Assembly: GCA_946902985.2 (NCBI GenBank)
Contig: OX336388.2
Coordinates: forward strand, 288,030,526-288,094,525
Direction of reading: 5' to 3'
Length of the DNA stretch: 64,000 nt
Origin: Meconema thalassinum
Lineage: Eukaryota > Arthropoda > Insecta > Orthoptera > Tettigoniidae
Both the position numbers and the translations under genes were made by a program. The notes under the pieces were generated by a model, which searched no databases, was not told where the DNA came from, and worked only from the letters and a program-made list of their open reading frames with translations. Below, one piece after another: positions 23,304-33,599 of the stretch. Positions within the stretch are counted from its first letter, which is position 1, and the number at the start of each line of letters is the position of its first letter.

Positions 23304-24937
23304 TGACGTTGAGAAATCGGTGTTTTTTTTTTTGTGTTACCAACCTCAAAATTCTGTTGGCTCGTAGAAGGCCCAGGATCGATTACAACATCCTGCCTTT
23401 TCTTTTGGTTGTCTGCTTCTTTTTCCCGTAATTCTTTCAGGTATTGCTGGCTTTCCTTCTCTCTTTCCTGATACTGATCGGGTGTCATAACCTGACCTTG
23501 AGGATTCTGATTTCTGTTTTGGCTCTGGTTATTCCTGTTATAATTTCGGTTATAACCATTATTGTTATAATATCTGCCTCTTCCATTATAATTTCCTCGG
23601 TTATAGTTCCAGCCTCTCCTCTGTTGATACGGTCGGTAACCTTGCGATCTGTTATTTCGAAACTGATTATTCCTGTGAGGACCTACATTGTCAGTTTTCT
23701 CCTCATCTGGCTTGTCAGTTTGTTGGACTTGGTCCATATATACAGTATTTATTTCTTTATACTCCTGCCTTTGACCTTTCTGTACTACGTTAGGCATTGG
23801 ACTTGTGTAGTCTAACCTCCTCAGTAATTCATCCATGCTGGTTAAATCCCTGATGTTGGACGAAATTATTAGTCTTCTCACCTCAACTGGCAGCATACGA
23901 GAAATCGCATCAATAAGTTGCTCCGTGGACAATGGGGGTTGTAAGAATCTCAAGCGGGATAATTGACTCGTAAAGAAATCAGCGTACCGCGTTGGAAGAG
24001 TACCGGAGTATTTTCTTGAATACACCTCCGCTCTTAACGAATTCTGCGCTTCTATGGACCAAAATCTTTTGATTAATGCCTCTGCAAACTCGTCAAAGTT
24101 ACTGAATGTGTATCTAAATGCGCGAAACCATTCGAGGGGTCCTCCAATCAAATATCTCTCCACTATCTTCATCTCTCTCTCTCTGGGAATGTGAGCTTCG
24201 ATGAAATAATCTTTGAGGTTCCTTACATATTCGATAGGTGTCAAACTATCCGTGTTACTGAATTTTTGCGGTTTATCTTCAAAATTTCTGATGACCGTTA
24301 CGTTCCTCGGATATGAATCCGGGTAGTTTTTCCCACTATCACGATAGTTCCACTCAGGTTCCATATTCCTCTCGTCATCTTCCTCCCTGAATCTGGATAT
24401 ACGTTCTTCAGGAGTCACGTCTCTCTCTTCTGGATCTAGGTTATATCTTCTGGCATAATTCCTACTAGTTTCGCAAGCCAAGCCTACTGTTTCCTTGTCA
24501 GTGATTTCCGTTAATACTTTCTTGATTAACTCTTCTTTGTAGGTCTCCATTAAATTAGCCTCTCCTAACTTCAAATTCTGTAGTTTACTCGTCGTTTCAT
24601 TCACATCAGAGACAACTTTATGAATCTGTTCCTCTAATGCAGATTTTAATGTTTGCACATCCTGATCTAATTTTGTCCTATCTTCAACTTGTCTTTCGGA
24701 TAGCGAATCCATCCTGACGCTTAAATCTTTCCTAATCTGTACTACTTCATTGTTAATATCAATTTGAGTACTGGCAAGTTTCCTTTCAATACGATCCTGA
24801 ATTTGGGTTACATGTTCCCCACTTGACCTAATCCACTCTTCTTTCCATATTGCTACATTTTCCGTTAACATTTCTGCTATGTCTAATTCAATATCCTCTT
24901 TCAATACTTTATTATGGTCTAATACTTGGGTTCTCAT
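23300..24937 (-). CDS. Gag, main part (capsid and nucleic-acid-binding tail)
   Basis: 545 codons from the first ATG, in the same frame as the coiled-coil ORF upstream (25762-25058), from which it is separated by one TAA. Residues about 220-390 look like a retrotransposon Gag capsid (TPIEYVRNLKDYF... GPLEWFRAFRYTF... RYADFFTSQLSRL). The C-terminal 100 residues are Asn/Arg/Gly/Tyr-rich with many RN, RG and NN pairs and no CCHC zinc knuckle. This is probably an alternative RNA-binding tail. It ends right after an A11 tract. Confidence 0.9.
   Translation of the reverse strand: MRTQVLDHNKVLKEDIELDIAEMLTENVAIWKEEWIRSSGEHVTQIQDRIERKLASTQIDINNEVVQIRKDLSVRMDSLSERQVEDRTKLDQDVQTLKSALEEQIHKVVSDVNETTSKLQNLKLGEANLMETYKEELIKKVLTEITDKETVGLACETSRNYARRYNLDPEERDVTPEERISRFREEDDERNMEPEWNYRDSGKNYPDSYPRNVTVIRNFEDKPQKFSNTDSLTPIEYVRNLKDYFIEAHIPREREMKIVERYLIGGPLEWFRAFRYTFSNFDEFAEALIKRFWSIEAQNSLRAEVYSRKYSGTLPTRYADFFTSQLSRLRFLQPPLSTEQLIDAISRMLPVEVRRLIISSNIRDLTSMDELLRRLDYTSPMPNVVQKGQRQEYKEINTVYMDQVQQTDKPDEEKTDNVGPHRNNQFRNNRSQGYRPYQQRRGWNYNRGNYNGRGRYYNNNGYNRNYNRNNQSQNRNQNPQGQVMTPDQYQEREKESQQYLKELREKEADNQKKRQDVVIDPGPSTSQQNFEVGNTKKKTPISQRQ
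23328..23338 (-). promoter_or_regulatory. A11 slippery tract, candidate -1 frameshift site
   Basis: Eleven consecutive A on the minus strand, about 22 nt before the gag TGA. The protease frame is exactly -1 to gag and open from this tract. No downstream pseudoknot was evaluated. Confidence 0.6.
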
Positions 24938-25057
24938 GACCTCTACATCAAACTTTAAACCTTCTAAAGACGCTGTCGTTCTAACTGACTCATCAACTAG
25001 CCTAGTCGTTAATGCACTTATATTACGTGTACAGAGAGTTTTCGAATTTTCTATCTC

Positions 25058-25762
25058 TTACCTGACTTTATTTACATCAGTTTGGACTTTAGCAACGTCT
25101 ACGAAAACTGTGTTGACCTCTACTTGAATTTTATTTATGTCGTTTTGCATCTCGTTTACATCCGAATGAATGTTATTAATATCAACCTGAACATTGGACA
25201 CATCAGTTCTAACATTTTGGATTCCTCTTTGGACTTCCTCAACCTTGTCTTGGACAGTCGCAACATCATTTTTGACAACAACTACCTCAGCCCTAGCACA
25301 AGAAATATCACTACGGACATTAGCAACATCTAAATTCAACATTGTGAGATCTTTATGCACATTAGCAACATCAATTTTAACATCAGCAACATTTTTATGC
25401 ATATTAGACACATCTATTTTAACATTGGACACGTCTGAACGGATGTCAGTTACAGTATTTTCAATTCCTTGGGTATTAATCTGTAAACGCGACATATTAT
25501 CCTCTAAGTTAATAGAACTAGTCTGAAGACCCTTCAAACTTTCATCCATGCTAGCTTTCAAATTACTAGCATTCTGCTCCATTCTACTAGCATTCTCCTC
25601 CATTCGACTAGCATTCTCCTCCATTCGACTAGTATTCCTAGCTTCCATCTCCTTCATACTCTCACTCATGCTAGCTTTCAAATTACTAGCATTCTCCTCC
25701 ATCATCTGTTTCATATTAGCAGACATCTCCGCTAACATCATCTTCAAACTTTCATCTGCCAT
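25058..25762 (-). CDS. Gag N-terminal coiled-coil region, ends in an in-frame TAA
   Basis: The likely start is the ATG at 25762, followed by MADESLKMMLAEM; the frame is open five codons further upstream. Residues about 20-75 hold repeats of M-EENAS. The rest is a long run of seven-residue units of the type DV-x-N-V, predicting an extended coiled coil. It is in the same frame as the main Gag ORF. The TAA at 25058-25060 lies inside CAG|GTAAGA, a perfect-looking splice donor. It may be an inactivating mutation, a readthrough stop or the start of an intron. Such a long coiled coil ahead of capsid is unusual for gypsy Gag. Confidence 0.8.
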   Translation of the reverse strand: MADESLKMMLAEMSANMKQMMEENASNLKASMSESMKEMEARNTSRMEENASRMEENASRMEQNASNLKASMDESLKGLQTSSINLEDNMSRLQINTQGIENTVTDIRSDVSNVKIDVSNMHKNVADVKIDVANVHKDLTMLNLDVANVRSDISCARAEVVVVKNDVATVQDKVEEVQRGIQNVRTDVSNVQVDINNIHSDVNEMQNDINKIQVEVNTVFVDVAKVQTDVNKVR

Positions 25763-26356
25763 TACAATATTATTCAAAAATTAGACTGCTGTAGGGACAT
25801 ACATCAAAAGAGCAAAATAACAACATTTGAGCAACACTTTTCACCATATATAATTTGATCAATTTTCTGTCTTAAATCTAACTTATAACTACCTTATAAT
25901 TAACTTTCGAAGACACTTCATGTTGAAACAAACTCAAGCACATGTTCAAATTTCCCTGGCTCATTTTAAAATATCCTAACACAAATAATTTTACATTTAC
26001 AATCCAAATAATTTAATTTTATCTTTAATATGACTAAAATATCATAAGCCGGTCAAATAAAATAAGATTCCAGATCATAGGCGATTTTTCTTAAGTTTCC
26101 AGCCTATTTAACCTTTCTCAAGTTGTATAAGATCTGATCTTTTCTGAGTGTAATTTTCCTACTACAATACAACATTTAATTCCTATATAATCACACTCTT
26201 AAATTCTACAATTGGCCTAGACATCTAACAAAGAATCAACCTCTTTATTTGAGTCTAATCGAACCACACGTTTTAGGTTTGCCAATCCTACTGGCATTCA
26301 ACCTGGTGATCCAGTTATGTTGAATCGAGCCCCAACGTTTTAGGTGCCAATCCTTC
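25763..26356 (-). other. Untranslated leader of the gypsy element
   Basis: About 590 nt between the 5' LTR and the gag ATG. No long ORF. It holds the PBS candidate and a second, imperfect copy of the same block at 26269-26289. Confidence 0.8.
26332..26349 (-). promoter_or_regulatory. Primer-binding-site candidate
   Basis: Seven nt inside the 5' LTR edge, minus strand TGGCACCTAAAACGTTGG. It has the TGG start typical of sites pairing with a tRNA CCA end. Which tRNA would prime was not established. Confidence 0.55.
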
Positions 26357-26680
26357 TGTCCCCGTTTACCCGGATAGTAGGCTGTCAGATATCCGCCCCC
26401 TCAATCGGATTGCCAACAATCAATCGCACCAGCTCAGCTACATCAATGAAAATGGCACTGACAGATACTACCGAGGTTTGAACACAGAAGTTACCAAGAA
26501 AATTATTGTGGAACACACCAAAATAGACGGGGTTACATACTTACTTTTACTTACCTCTTATAAATATCTCGGGGATTGGGTTGACAACAGGATCCTTAAA
26601 GTATGCTCTCACAATAACCTTCACCATGACATTTAAAAATGAACCAGACCGAAGACGAGAACTTTGAACTGTACAAAAGC

Positions 26681-26686
26681 TTTATT
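26681..26686 (-). promoter_or_regulatory. Polyadenylation signal candidate in the LTR
   Basis: AATAAA on the minus strand, about 325 nt before the LTR 3' edge. The equivalent in the functional 3' LTR is 16379-16384. Confidence 0.45.
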
Positions 26687-29631
26687 TTCAAATAAAGAGT
26701 ATGATTTTCACAACTCAACAAAATAAAAGTGGCTATCAGTAGCCTATGTCAATCTGACTACGTCCTCCTAAAGGACTTGCAAATTTATCAAACAATCTGT
26801 TAGCTCCCATGAGCTCAAAATAACGTAACATTTTATAACACATTTGGATTGGATGAGGAAGTCAGGGTACGACATATATAGAGCATTTGGTTTCCTTTTA
26901 ATAAACATTGCACTGGTATTAATAGGCACAAGGCCGGAGTATCGACCTCGCCTGCTTGTAACCAGATGTCTGGCCGGCTGGTCTACTCTTTAACCTGGCT
27001 CACACCTGTCAAATGGGGCGCACTCCTCTCCCCACACTTGCGTAAGAATTCAGCTCCTTTTAAAGCTTTAAATGTCTACAAGACAACTCATACATATTGA
27101 CGCAAATCTTTCAAATGCTTAACTTCCATCCCACTGGATTATTTTAACATTACTTAAACTTGTTAAGTTATCATCCAAATGTTTAATCAGCATAGTTTAG
27201 AGTGTAAAACACACTCTTAAATGTTTATAACAAAATCACATAAATTATTTATAACAATTAGAAATTGTTTATAATATTGTCGAAAATAATTACAAAATTT
27301 TTAAACACGCCTTTAACATTACTTTCGTTCCACATTATTGTCAAAGATATTTACATTTATTATTTACACTATCAACATTTAAATTATTTAAATTAATAAT
27401 TTAAGAAATACATTGAACCACGTGTTTTATCCGGTTGGTAAATTCAAAATCGTGTTTAATATAATCGACCAATGAAGGTTAGTTATACATGTAAATGTCA
27501 CAATCTGGTTTAATAAAGGTTGTAATAATTTTAATTATTTGCGACGGTAATCTTCATTCAAAATCTTATCTCAAATTCTTTCACAACTCTTGTTAATTAT
27601 AACAGTAAATTCACTTGATTAATTTTCAACGAACTATGACAATACACTCTAGCGGAAAATACTTCGCTTACAAAATAATGCACAAACTGCATTCAAATAG
27701 CCCAAAATTCATCATATATTAATCTATATGGCATTAAAATCATCCACAGCATTTACAAAAAACTCCCCTAATACAATCATTATCATCATTAATTACTGTG
27801 GGAATCTCATTCATTTATTTAAGGGCATTATACGTCAGCGACTTTCAACATGTCCGCTGCACTATCGATTATACATTCATAGTTCCACTTAAAAATTCTT
27901 ATATCAATTATTGTTTCAAAACTGTTGTCATTTAAACTTCGTGGACTTCATTCATGAATCGAAATGAAATAAAAATTTGCCAATCACAAACAAATTTAAT
28001 AGTGAATACGCTTATATACGCCTGTCTGGTCTATCAAAATTTAAGATTAACATCTTAAAAGAATTGTAGTATAAAAATACTATCATCAAACAAAGTGCGA
28101 CTAACTGCAAAATAGTCGAATAGAATCCATTTAGACTGGGGAATGCAAACATCATTATATAAATCTCTATATGAGAAAAAAAACCTAACACAAGTTTCAC
28201 GAATTTAATGCATTCAATAATTCATAATTAATGTTCATCTTTCACAAAATTGCCTAAGATGCAATGGTCGTTCATGACTGACGATAAATGTCTGTGTTGC
28301 AATCAATTCAAATAACGACTAGTATTTCCAAGATCGTCGACAACGTACTGGATTTTAACGCTCTAAAATCATTTAAATGTTCTTCCTTCTTGATGATGAC
28401 AGAAAATTGTTCAAAGTAATTAAACTGGGGTAGAATTACTTTAATAAAGTGACACGCTGTCTGAATTTAAATCTGCCATAAAAATCATTAATTTACAGTC
28501 AAATCGAGACTACAAAAATAAGCAAATTACTGAAAAATCTAAATATCAGTCTCAACTGATTCAAAATCATTTAACTATGCCCATGACATAACAATGTCTT
28601 AATAAAACGTCGAAAAAGGCATAACTCGTCAAGGTGTACTGAGAATAGGAATCTCAAACAAGAATATCGGGCAAAATACATGAGGACAAAAATATGGGAA
28701 AAATAGTTGCTCAAATATTGCTAAGAAACTCAAATACAATAAACGTTCACGACTACCTTATCTGCCGATTGACGTTCCAGAGGAAAATTCCCCAAAGAAG
28801 ACTGTTGATGAATCCATTTCACCAAGTTAAAGCTGAGCTCCATCCTCGAAACCAGAAACAGCACCATCGGAGAATCGAACTGCTTCACGAAGACGAACGA
28901 CATCCTTCCGGCAATAATCTTCTTTGTGAGTCGGGACAACCCTGACCTCTCTTGAAAAATCCCTGAAGTTCCAGTTGAAAATCGCCATGAAGTCTTTGTA
29001 TAAATTTCCGAAGAAATATTCATATTCAGAAAGTATGAAATCATTTCTATTGCTGTTTGATAGTATTCAGCCTTTACTCACGAAACATGGGTGTAGATGG
29101 TTATTTACCACATGTTCGCTTGTATGGAATAGCAATTAGCGAAGTTCCATGTCGCTATCTTACTCCGTTGAAATATGTCCCAATTGCATAAAGTCCTTTA
29201 GCCTTCCATCTGCTCTTCGGTTGAAGTATTAGAAGAACAAACTGCCTTATTAAATTGCTCCATTATATTATAGCGTTGTGTCACAAAAGCAATCTGAAGT
29301 CTCCCTATTTCACTAGCCCTGTCAGCCGTAGCGTTGAGTCTGGCTATACAAAGTGTTTCTTCTGTGGCGAGAAAATCACTTTTGTCAGTCGTCTAATTTT
29401 GTCAATAACTTCCAAAATACTTCCTCGAAATTGTTCAGCTTTTCTACAGTCCTTACTGTAGTAATGCACAAGAGAATTAGCTTATAAGCGACCGCTAACT
29501 GTTCACAGCTAATCTTGTAGAAGCGTTATAAGTGTCGTTTCAACTTCACCTAGATTTACTTCACAGTAAACCTGCACTGCTTGTATGTTCGACTAGTGGC
29601 TTCGCCACGCGTTACAAAGACGACTTTTTCA

Positions 29632-29931
29632 CTACTGATTCACTCGACGTTTCACTGAAATGCTTATTTGAAATCTGACGATTGATTTATAATCTGAGAG
29701 AATGAGGCTCCTCTCTTCTGCGCAAGGCCTTTTATGAACTTCATGAGGGGCGTATCTATCCCTTCCATCGCGTGTTACTGCGTCATCGCTAGAAGTTCCA
29801 ACTTCGTCAATACATGACGGATTTTCATAATTCAAAAACTGAAAATAAATTTCACCAAAATTCCAGATCAATGCCTCTACTGCAAATGGATTTCCACAAT
29901 TCTGCATTCCAAAAAGTAATAAAAATACCAT
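29632..29931 (-). CDS. Hypothetical 99-codon ORF inside the LTR
   Basis: In element sense, with a hydrophobic N-terminus (MVFLLLFGMQNCG) that could act as a signal peptide, followed by a charged, domain-free remainder. An identical frame lies at 19330-19629 in the other LTR. That identity follows from recent LTR copying and is not evidence of coding. I rank this as likely chance. Confidence 0.2.
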   Translation of the reverse strand: MVFLLLFGMQNCGNPFAVEALIWNFGEIYFQFLNYENPSCIDEVGTSSDDAVTRDGRDRYAPHEVHKRPCAEERSLILSDYKSIVRFQISISVKRRVNQ

Positions 29932-30072
29932 AGTTTTAGCAATCTCCGTCTTCCTTAAGACTATCGTTCATTGGTTTAAGTCTCCCCTCCAATAGCATAA
30001 TTTCTTCCTCAGCAGAATTCCACGTTTCTCGCGACTGCGTCGTACATCTTGGATCCTTCTCGAATAAATTGC

Positions 30073-30158
30073 TGACGTCACTGAGAATCTCAGCTCAAGT
30101 AGCCTGCTGGCATAACGTCTGCGTCATCCGTGCTTACGTCATGACTACCCACGTCATA
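30073..30158 (-). promoter_or_regulatory. Cluster of TGACG (CRE/ATF-like) motifs in the LTR
   Basis: Within about 90 bp near the start of the 5' LTR: a perfect TGACGTCA at 30073-30080, then GCGTCAT, TTACGTCAT and CACGTCAT on the plus strand. The equivalent in the 3' LTR is 19771-19856. bZIP factors of the CREB/ATF class bind such sites, so this may be the LTR enhancer. Confidence 0.5.
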
Positions 30159-30234
30159 ACTATGACAGCCATAACTTTCGCTATAATTTCCAAAATAGCC
30201 ACCGTGGTCTCTATATAATTCAATTACGGGGGCA

Positions 30235-30463
30235 GTACCATCCCGGCATTTGCCCGAAGACGAAGTGGGAAACCACGGAAAACCACTTCGAGGATGGCTG
30301 AGGTGGGAATCGAACCCCCTCTACTCATTTGGACCACCCGAGGCTGAGTAGACCCCGTTCCAGTCCTCATACCACTTTTCAAATTTCGTGGCAGAGCCGG
30401 GAATCGAACCCAGGACCTCCGGGGCGGCAGCTAACCATGCTGACCGCTACGCTACGGAGGCGA
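30235..30463 (-). mobile_element. tRNA-derived SINE S1, tRNA-like head (split by the LTR element)
   Basis: On the minus strand it starts GCCTCCGTAGCGTAGCGGTC (A-box-like) and has GGTTCGATTCCCGGCTC (B box), followed by the body with AAAAGTGGTATGAGG. It opens with the duplicated GTAC left by the LTR insertion. Its other part is at 15776-16054. Related heads occur at 33846-34080. Confidence 0.85.
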
Positions 30464-30473
30464 CCCGGTAATA
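30464..30473. other. Target-site duplication of the SINE, right copy
   Basis: CCCGGTAATA, matching 15766-15775. Confidence 0.7.
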
Positions 30474-30967
30474 AATACGTGCGCAGTAACATAACATAAA
30501 CTAATATAAAATACGATAAGTTGGATTCCCATCACACTTTATCCAGGCTTGGACTGGAAAAATATTTACAAACATTTTGGCGTATTTAAAATCAGCTGTG
30601 GTTTTCGTTTTCTTTACTTTGTATTTTGAATTTTTTTAAATGTTTTTTGTGGGTTTGAAATCCTAGTGAATACCAAGTTCGTCATGTGAAGTTTCATTCC
30701 AAGTTCTGCGAATATGAGAGAGCTCTCAAGCAAGATTAAAGTTTCCATTCTCTTCATACCGTTTCATTATTCTGTCAAGCCGTTCATCATACTTGACATA
30801 TTTCTTCTTTCTTTTTGAACTTTCAATGTACAATTCGTACTTCATACGACGAAGTGCGCACATAAACCGCCCTTATTCGTTGTACATAACTCCATGTTAC
30901 AATACCAAAATGTTTAAAGCCGCTCAGTGTGATCGCCACTGATGTTTATGTAACTGGAATGCCTGTC
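30474..30967. other. AT-rich spacer between SINE and right inverted-repeat arm
   Basis: No feature recognised. It may be the interior of the older inverted-repeat element. Confidence 0.4.
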
Positions 30968-31115
30968 TGACATCAAGTGGTACGTTATGTCCTAGCGTAA
31001 ATATTTGGGGATTACGGGAAAACCGTTCTTAGGTAGATAACGACCTAGGTAGTACGTTATGTCCTCGAAAATCAAGTGGTAAGTTTTGTCCGTGGTAGGT
31101 TATGTCCAGACACCC
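30968..31115 (-). repeat. Right arm of the GGACATAACGTACCACTTG inverted-repeat pair
   Basis: Reverse-complement motif series matching 15537-15700, including CAAGTGGTACGTTATGTCC at 30974-30992. The stretch 31116-31550 after it shows no recognisable feature. Confidence 0.6.
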
Positions 31116-31550
31116 AAGTGGGAGGTGATATCAGAGAAAGCAGCACCTGCAGCCCAAAGACCAAAGTGGACCGGAGAAATGAAGAGGGGGTGGTATACCT
31201 TCCGCATGACAATTCCTCAATTCCTGTTGAGTAAAAAAAAAAAATCTTATAAACTACATGTTACAAGGAAATAAAACTTTTCAGGACTATTAAACACAGT
31301 TCACTCATTATCATGCACAAAACACATTTTATAATATGCTTAGAGTTATGCATAGTTATACCACCAAACTTTCAGCTGTCTTTTGTTCAGTTGGACAGCG
31401 TATAGGTGATAAGTACCCCACAATTTAAAATATTAAATGAATGTTCATTTGATGTGTTGGTAACATTCCCGGCTAAAACACACACCAAAATAATTGATAC
31501 ACGTATTCAAGATTGTTTTTGTTCATAGTCTTATTCTAAATGTTAATTTT

Positions 31551-31618
31551 TAGCCTATTTTCATTTATGAAAAAATAGGCTTATGAGATCAGCTTTTGTC
31601 CGTGTGTGTGTGTGTGAG

Positions 31619-31654
<36 letters not shown>

Positions 31655-32640
31655 TAATAACTTCTAAACGGCTGGAGCGATTTAAATGAAACTCGTTAAG
31701 TTCATAGCACTATTCCGGACGACCCCGACCGTGCCCTTCAAATTTTGTTACGCCTCACCAGTCCAACATGGCGGCTGTGCGAAATATTTCACCAGAAATA
31801 TCTCCGAAACTATTCTCGATATCACCCTGGAATTCTTTACAGTGATAAAGGGAACTACTAGAAGTTCACCTATGTGACTTTTGAAAAACTGGTAACTACA
31901 AAACCAACATGGCGGCCACGCAAATTTGCGACTTTTAAATAGACGTTTCTCGCGATTTAACCAACCAAACGTAATAAAAATTGGTAGAGTATATGTTTAT
32001 ACACATTGCAAAGCACCGACATCTAACTTGGTTCAATTGTTTACATAACCACAAGATGGCGGATGTGCGAAATATTTCACCGGCATTCTATATCTCCGAA
32101 ACTATTAGCGATATCACCCTGAAATTTTGTGCGGAGATAAATGGCACTACAGGAAGTTCATCTCTAAGACTTTCAAAAACCGGTTAACTTCAAAACGAAC
32201 ATGGCGACCAAGCGAATATGAAAATTTTAAACAGGCCTTTCTCGAGATTTAATGATCCAAACGCAATGAAACTTGGTACAGCAACATTGTAATGCACTGA
32301 TATCTAATTTAGTTCAATTGTTTACATAACCTCAAGATGGCGGCTGTGCGAATTTTAAAATTAAATTTTTATTTCTTGTGTCGTAATCATGCGATCGAAC
32401 TGAAAGTTTGAATAATGAAACTACACAATAATTTTCCTGTAATGGTACATGACTCTAGGGCCTATACATATACCAATCCAACATGGCGACCAAACGAAAT
32501 ATTTAGACGGCTCTGAATATCTACGAATCTATTATAGCAATCAAACTGATTTTTTTTAATTCATAGGGGCTATGAACATTAGTTCACCTATAGGACTTTC
32601 AATAACCTGGTGATCAGAAATCCAACATGGTGTCAGGAAT
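31551..32640 (-). repeat. Dispersed repeat R4 with terminal hairpin, minus orientation
   Basis: The left end is a hairpin: TAGCCTATTTTCAT paired with ATGAAAAAATAGGC, then a (GT)n tract at 31601-31651, then AACTTCTAAACGGCTGGAGC. Three or four units follow, each with (A/C)AACATGGCGGCTGTGCGAAA and TATCTCCGAAACTATT. This is the reverse complement of 2961-3711 and has the same end architecture as 53948-55375. Confidence 0.7.
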
Positions 32641-33158
32641 GGCATCAGGCCGTAGAAACCATTAGCCAAGTGGAATATCGCAACACATCCCCCACCCCGT
32701 TGGAAACGGGATTATTGAGGTGTGGACATAGATAGAATTAATTTTGTATTTCATTTTGAATTACAAATAATGCCAATTATGAGGCAATTATTACAATTTA
32801 ATTATATTTTTCGTAATTAAATGTTATGAGACTATGAGCCATTATCCCATTGTGTGGCCAACTAGATTAATGTGCAATCGCGATCGACGGTTTGTAGCAC
32901 TGAAAGTATCGTCTCCGTATGTTTTATAAATCCGAATGAAAATAAATTTATTTTAATAGTTGTGCAATGCCTGGGAGCTCGTTAACAGTCCAGTCCTTGT
33001 AACTAATGGCTGGCAATTAAGGGGCTAAGCCAGGGGATGAAACTCTCTCCAGCCTGCAGGACCCAGCAATTTGTCTGTTGTCGGTGGCATGTGGATACGG
33101 ATTATAACAACTGTTGTTCTATTGAACATCAGTCCCTTGTACTTGCGTATATGTAGAA
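32641..33158. other. Spacer, nothing recognised
   Basis: AT-rich, no supported feature. Confidence 0.4.
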
Positions 33159-33575
33159 TTAGGTTGGTTGGTTCCTCAGTTTAGGGGCTGCGACAACGCG
33201 GTCATGTAGCCCCATGCACTTTGGGTGTGTGTAGAATCTGTCTGATAACCTGTGTTAATTGTGATGTCTGTATCAGTGTGTGTTATCTGTTTTTAATTCA
33301 AGTAAGAACTGCAGACATTCAATTTTCAATTTTCAAGTAGTTTCTACTTTTGCTACCAATCGCCACCGTTAACTACAACTAGTTCCGAACTTAGTTACTA
33401 GATGCCACCGCTGTCGGCTCCTGGTGACATGGGACCGCCGGCTTTACTTCCCCTTCGAAGGAAGGCATACTAAGGGATGTTTAACGCTCTTAAAATATCC
33501 AATGACTTCGGCCGGGTTTGAACCCACGACCTTGGGCATAGAAGCTCAGCGTGCTACCAACTACGCTAGCGAAGA
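33159..33575 (-). mobile_element. tRNA-derived SINE S2, minus strand
   Basis: Tail (GGGGCTGCGACAACGCGGTC at 33184-33203) then body and tRNA-like head (GGCCGGGTTTGAACCCACG, the reversed B box) in reverse order of the copy at 2127-2646. The A-box side near 33545-33570 is diverged. Confidence 0.8.
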
Positions 33576-33599
33576 ATTTGTCAGATTTATTCTGTTTTC

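Larger units (their letters stand above)
16055..30234 (-). mobile_element. Ty3/gypsy LTR retrotransposon, 14.18 kb, apparently complete
   Basis: Two direct LTRs of 3,878 bp (16055-19932 and 26357-30234, constant offset 10,302) surround a 6,424-bp interior that codes on the minus strand. Order 5' to 3': LTR, primer-binding-site candidate, gag, protease, RT-RNase H-integrase, polypurine tract, LTR. The order RT-RH-IN defines Ty3/gypsy rather than copia. No envelope frame is seen: pol stops about 90 bp before the 3' LTR. LTR ends are TG...CA, with GTAC duplicated outside. I noticed only seven base differences between the LTRs by eye, which points to a recent insertion. Gag carries one in-frame stop, so autonomy of this copy is uncertain. 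Confidence 0.95.
26357..30234 (-). repeat. 5' LTR of the gypsy element
   Basis: 3,878 bp, TG...CA. On the minus strand it begins TGCCCCCGTAATTG and ends CGGGGACA. It contains the TGACG-motif cluster (30073-30158), an AATAAA at 26681-26686 near its downstream end, and a 99-codon frame at 29632-29931. Confidence 0.95.

Noticed and set aside
25194..25526. 110-codon plus-strand ORF with a repeated Ser/Thr/Leu pattern
   Set aside because: Complement of the gag coiled-coil repeats; the pattern is inherited from the other strand.
20156..25784. Several plus-strand ORFs of 60-123 codons across the gypsy interior
   Set aside because: They are antisense shadows of gag, protease and pol.
16055..30234. 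Envelope gene (errantivirus-like)
   Set aside because: Pol ends about 90 bp before the 3' LTR, leaving no room, and no env-like ORF is found in the interior.
30386..30463. Functional tRNA gene
   Set aside because: A and B boxes are present but the cloverleaf is not intact and a SINE body follows; the same holds for the heads near 2127, 33887 and 49508.
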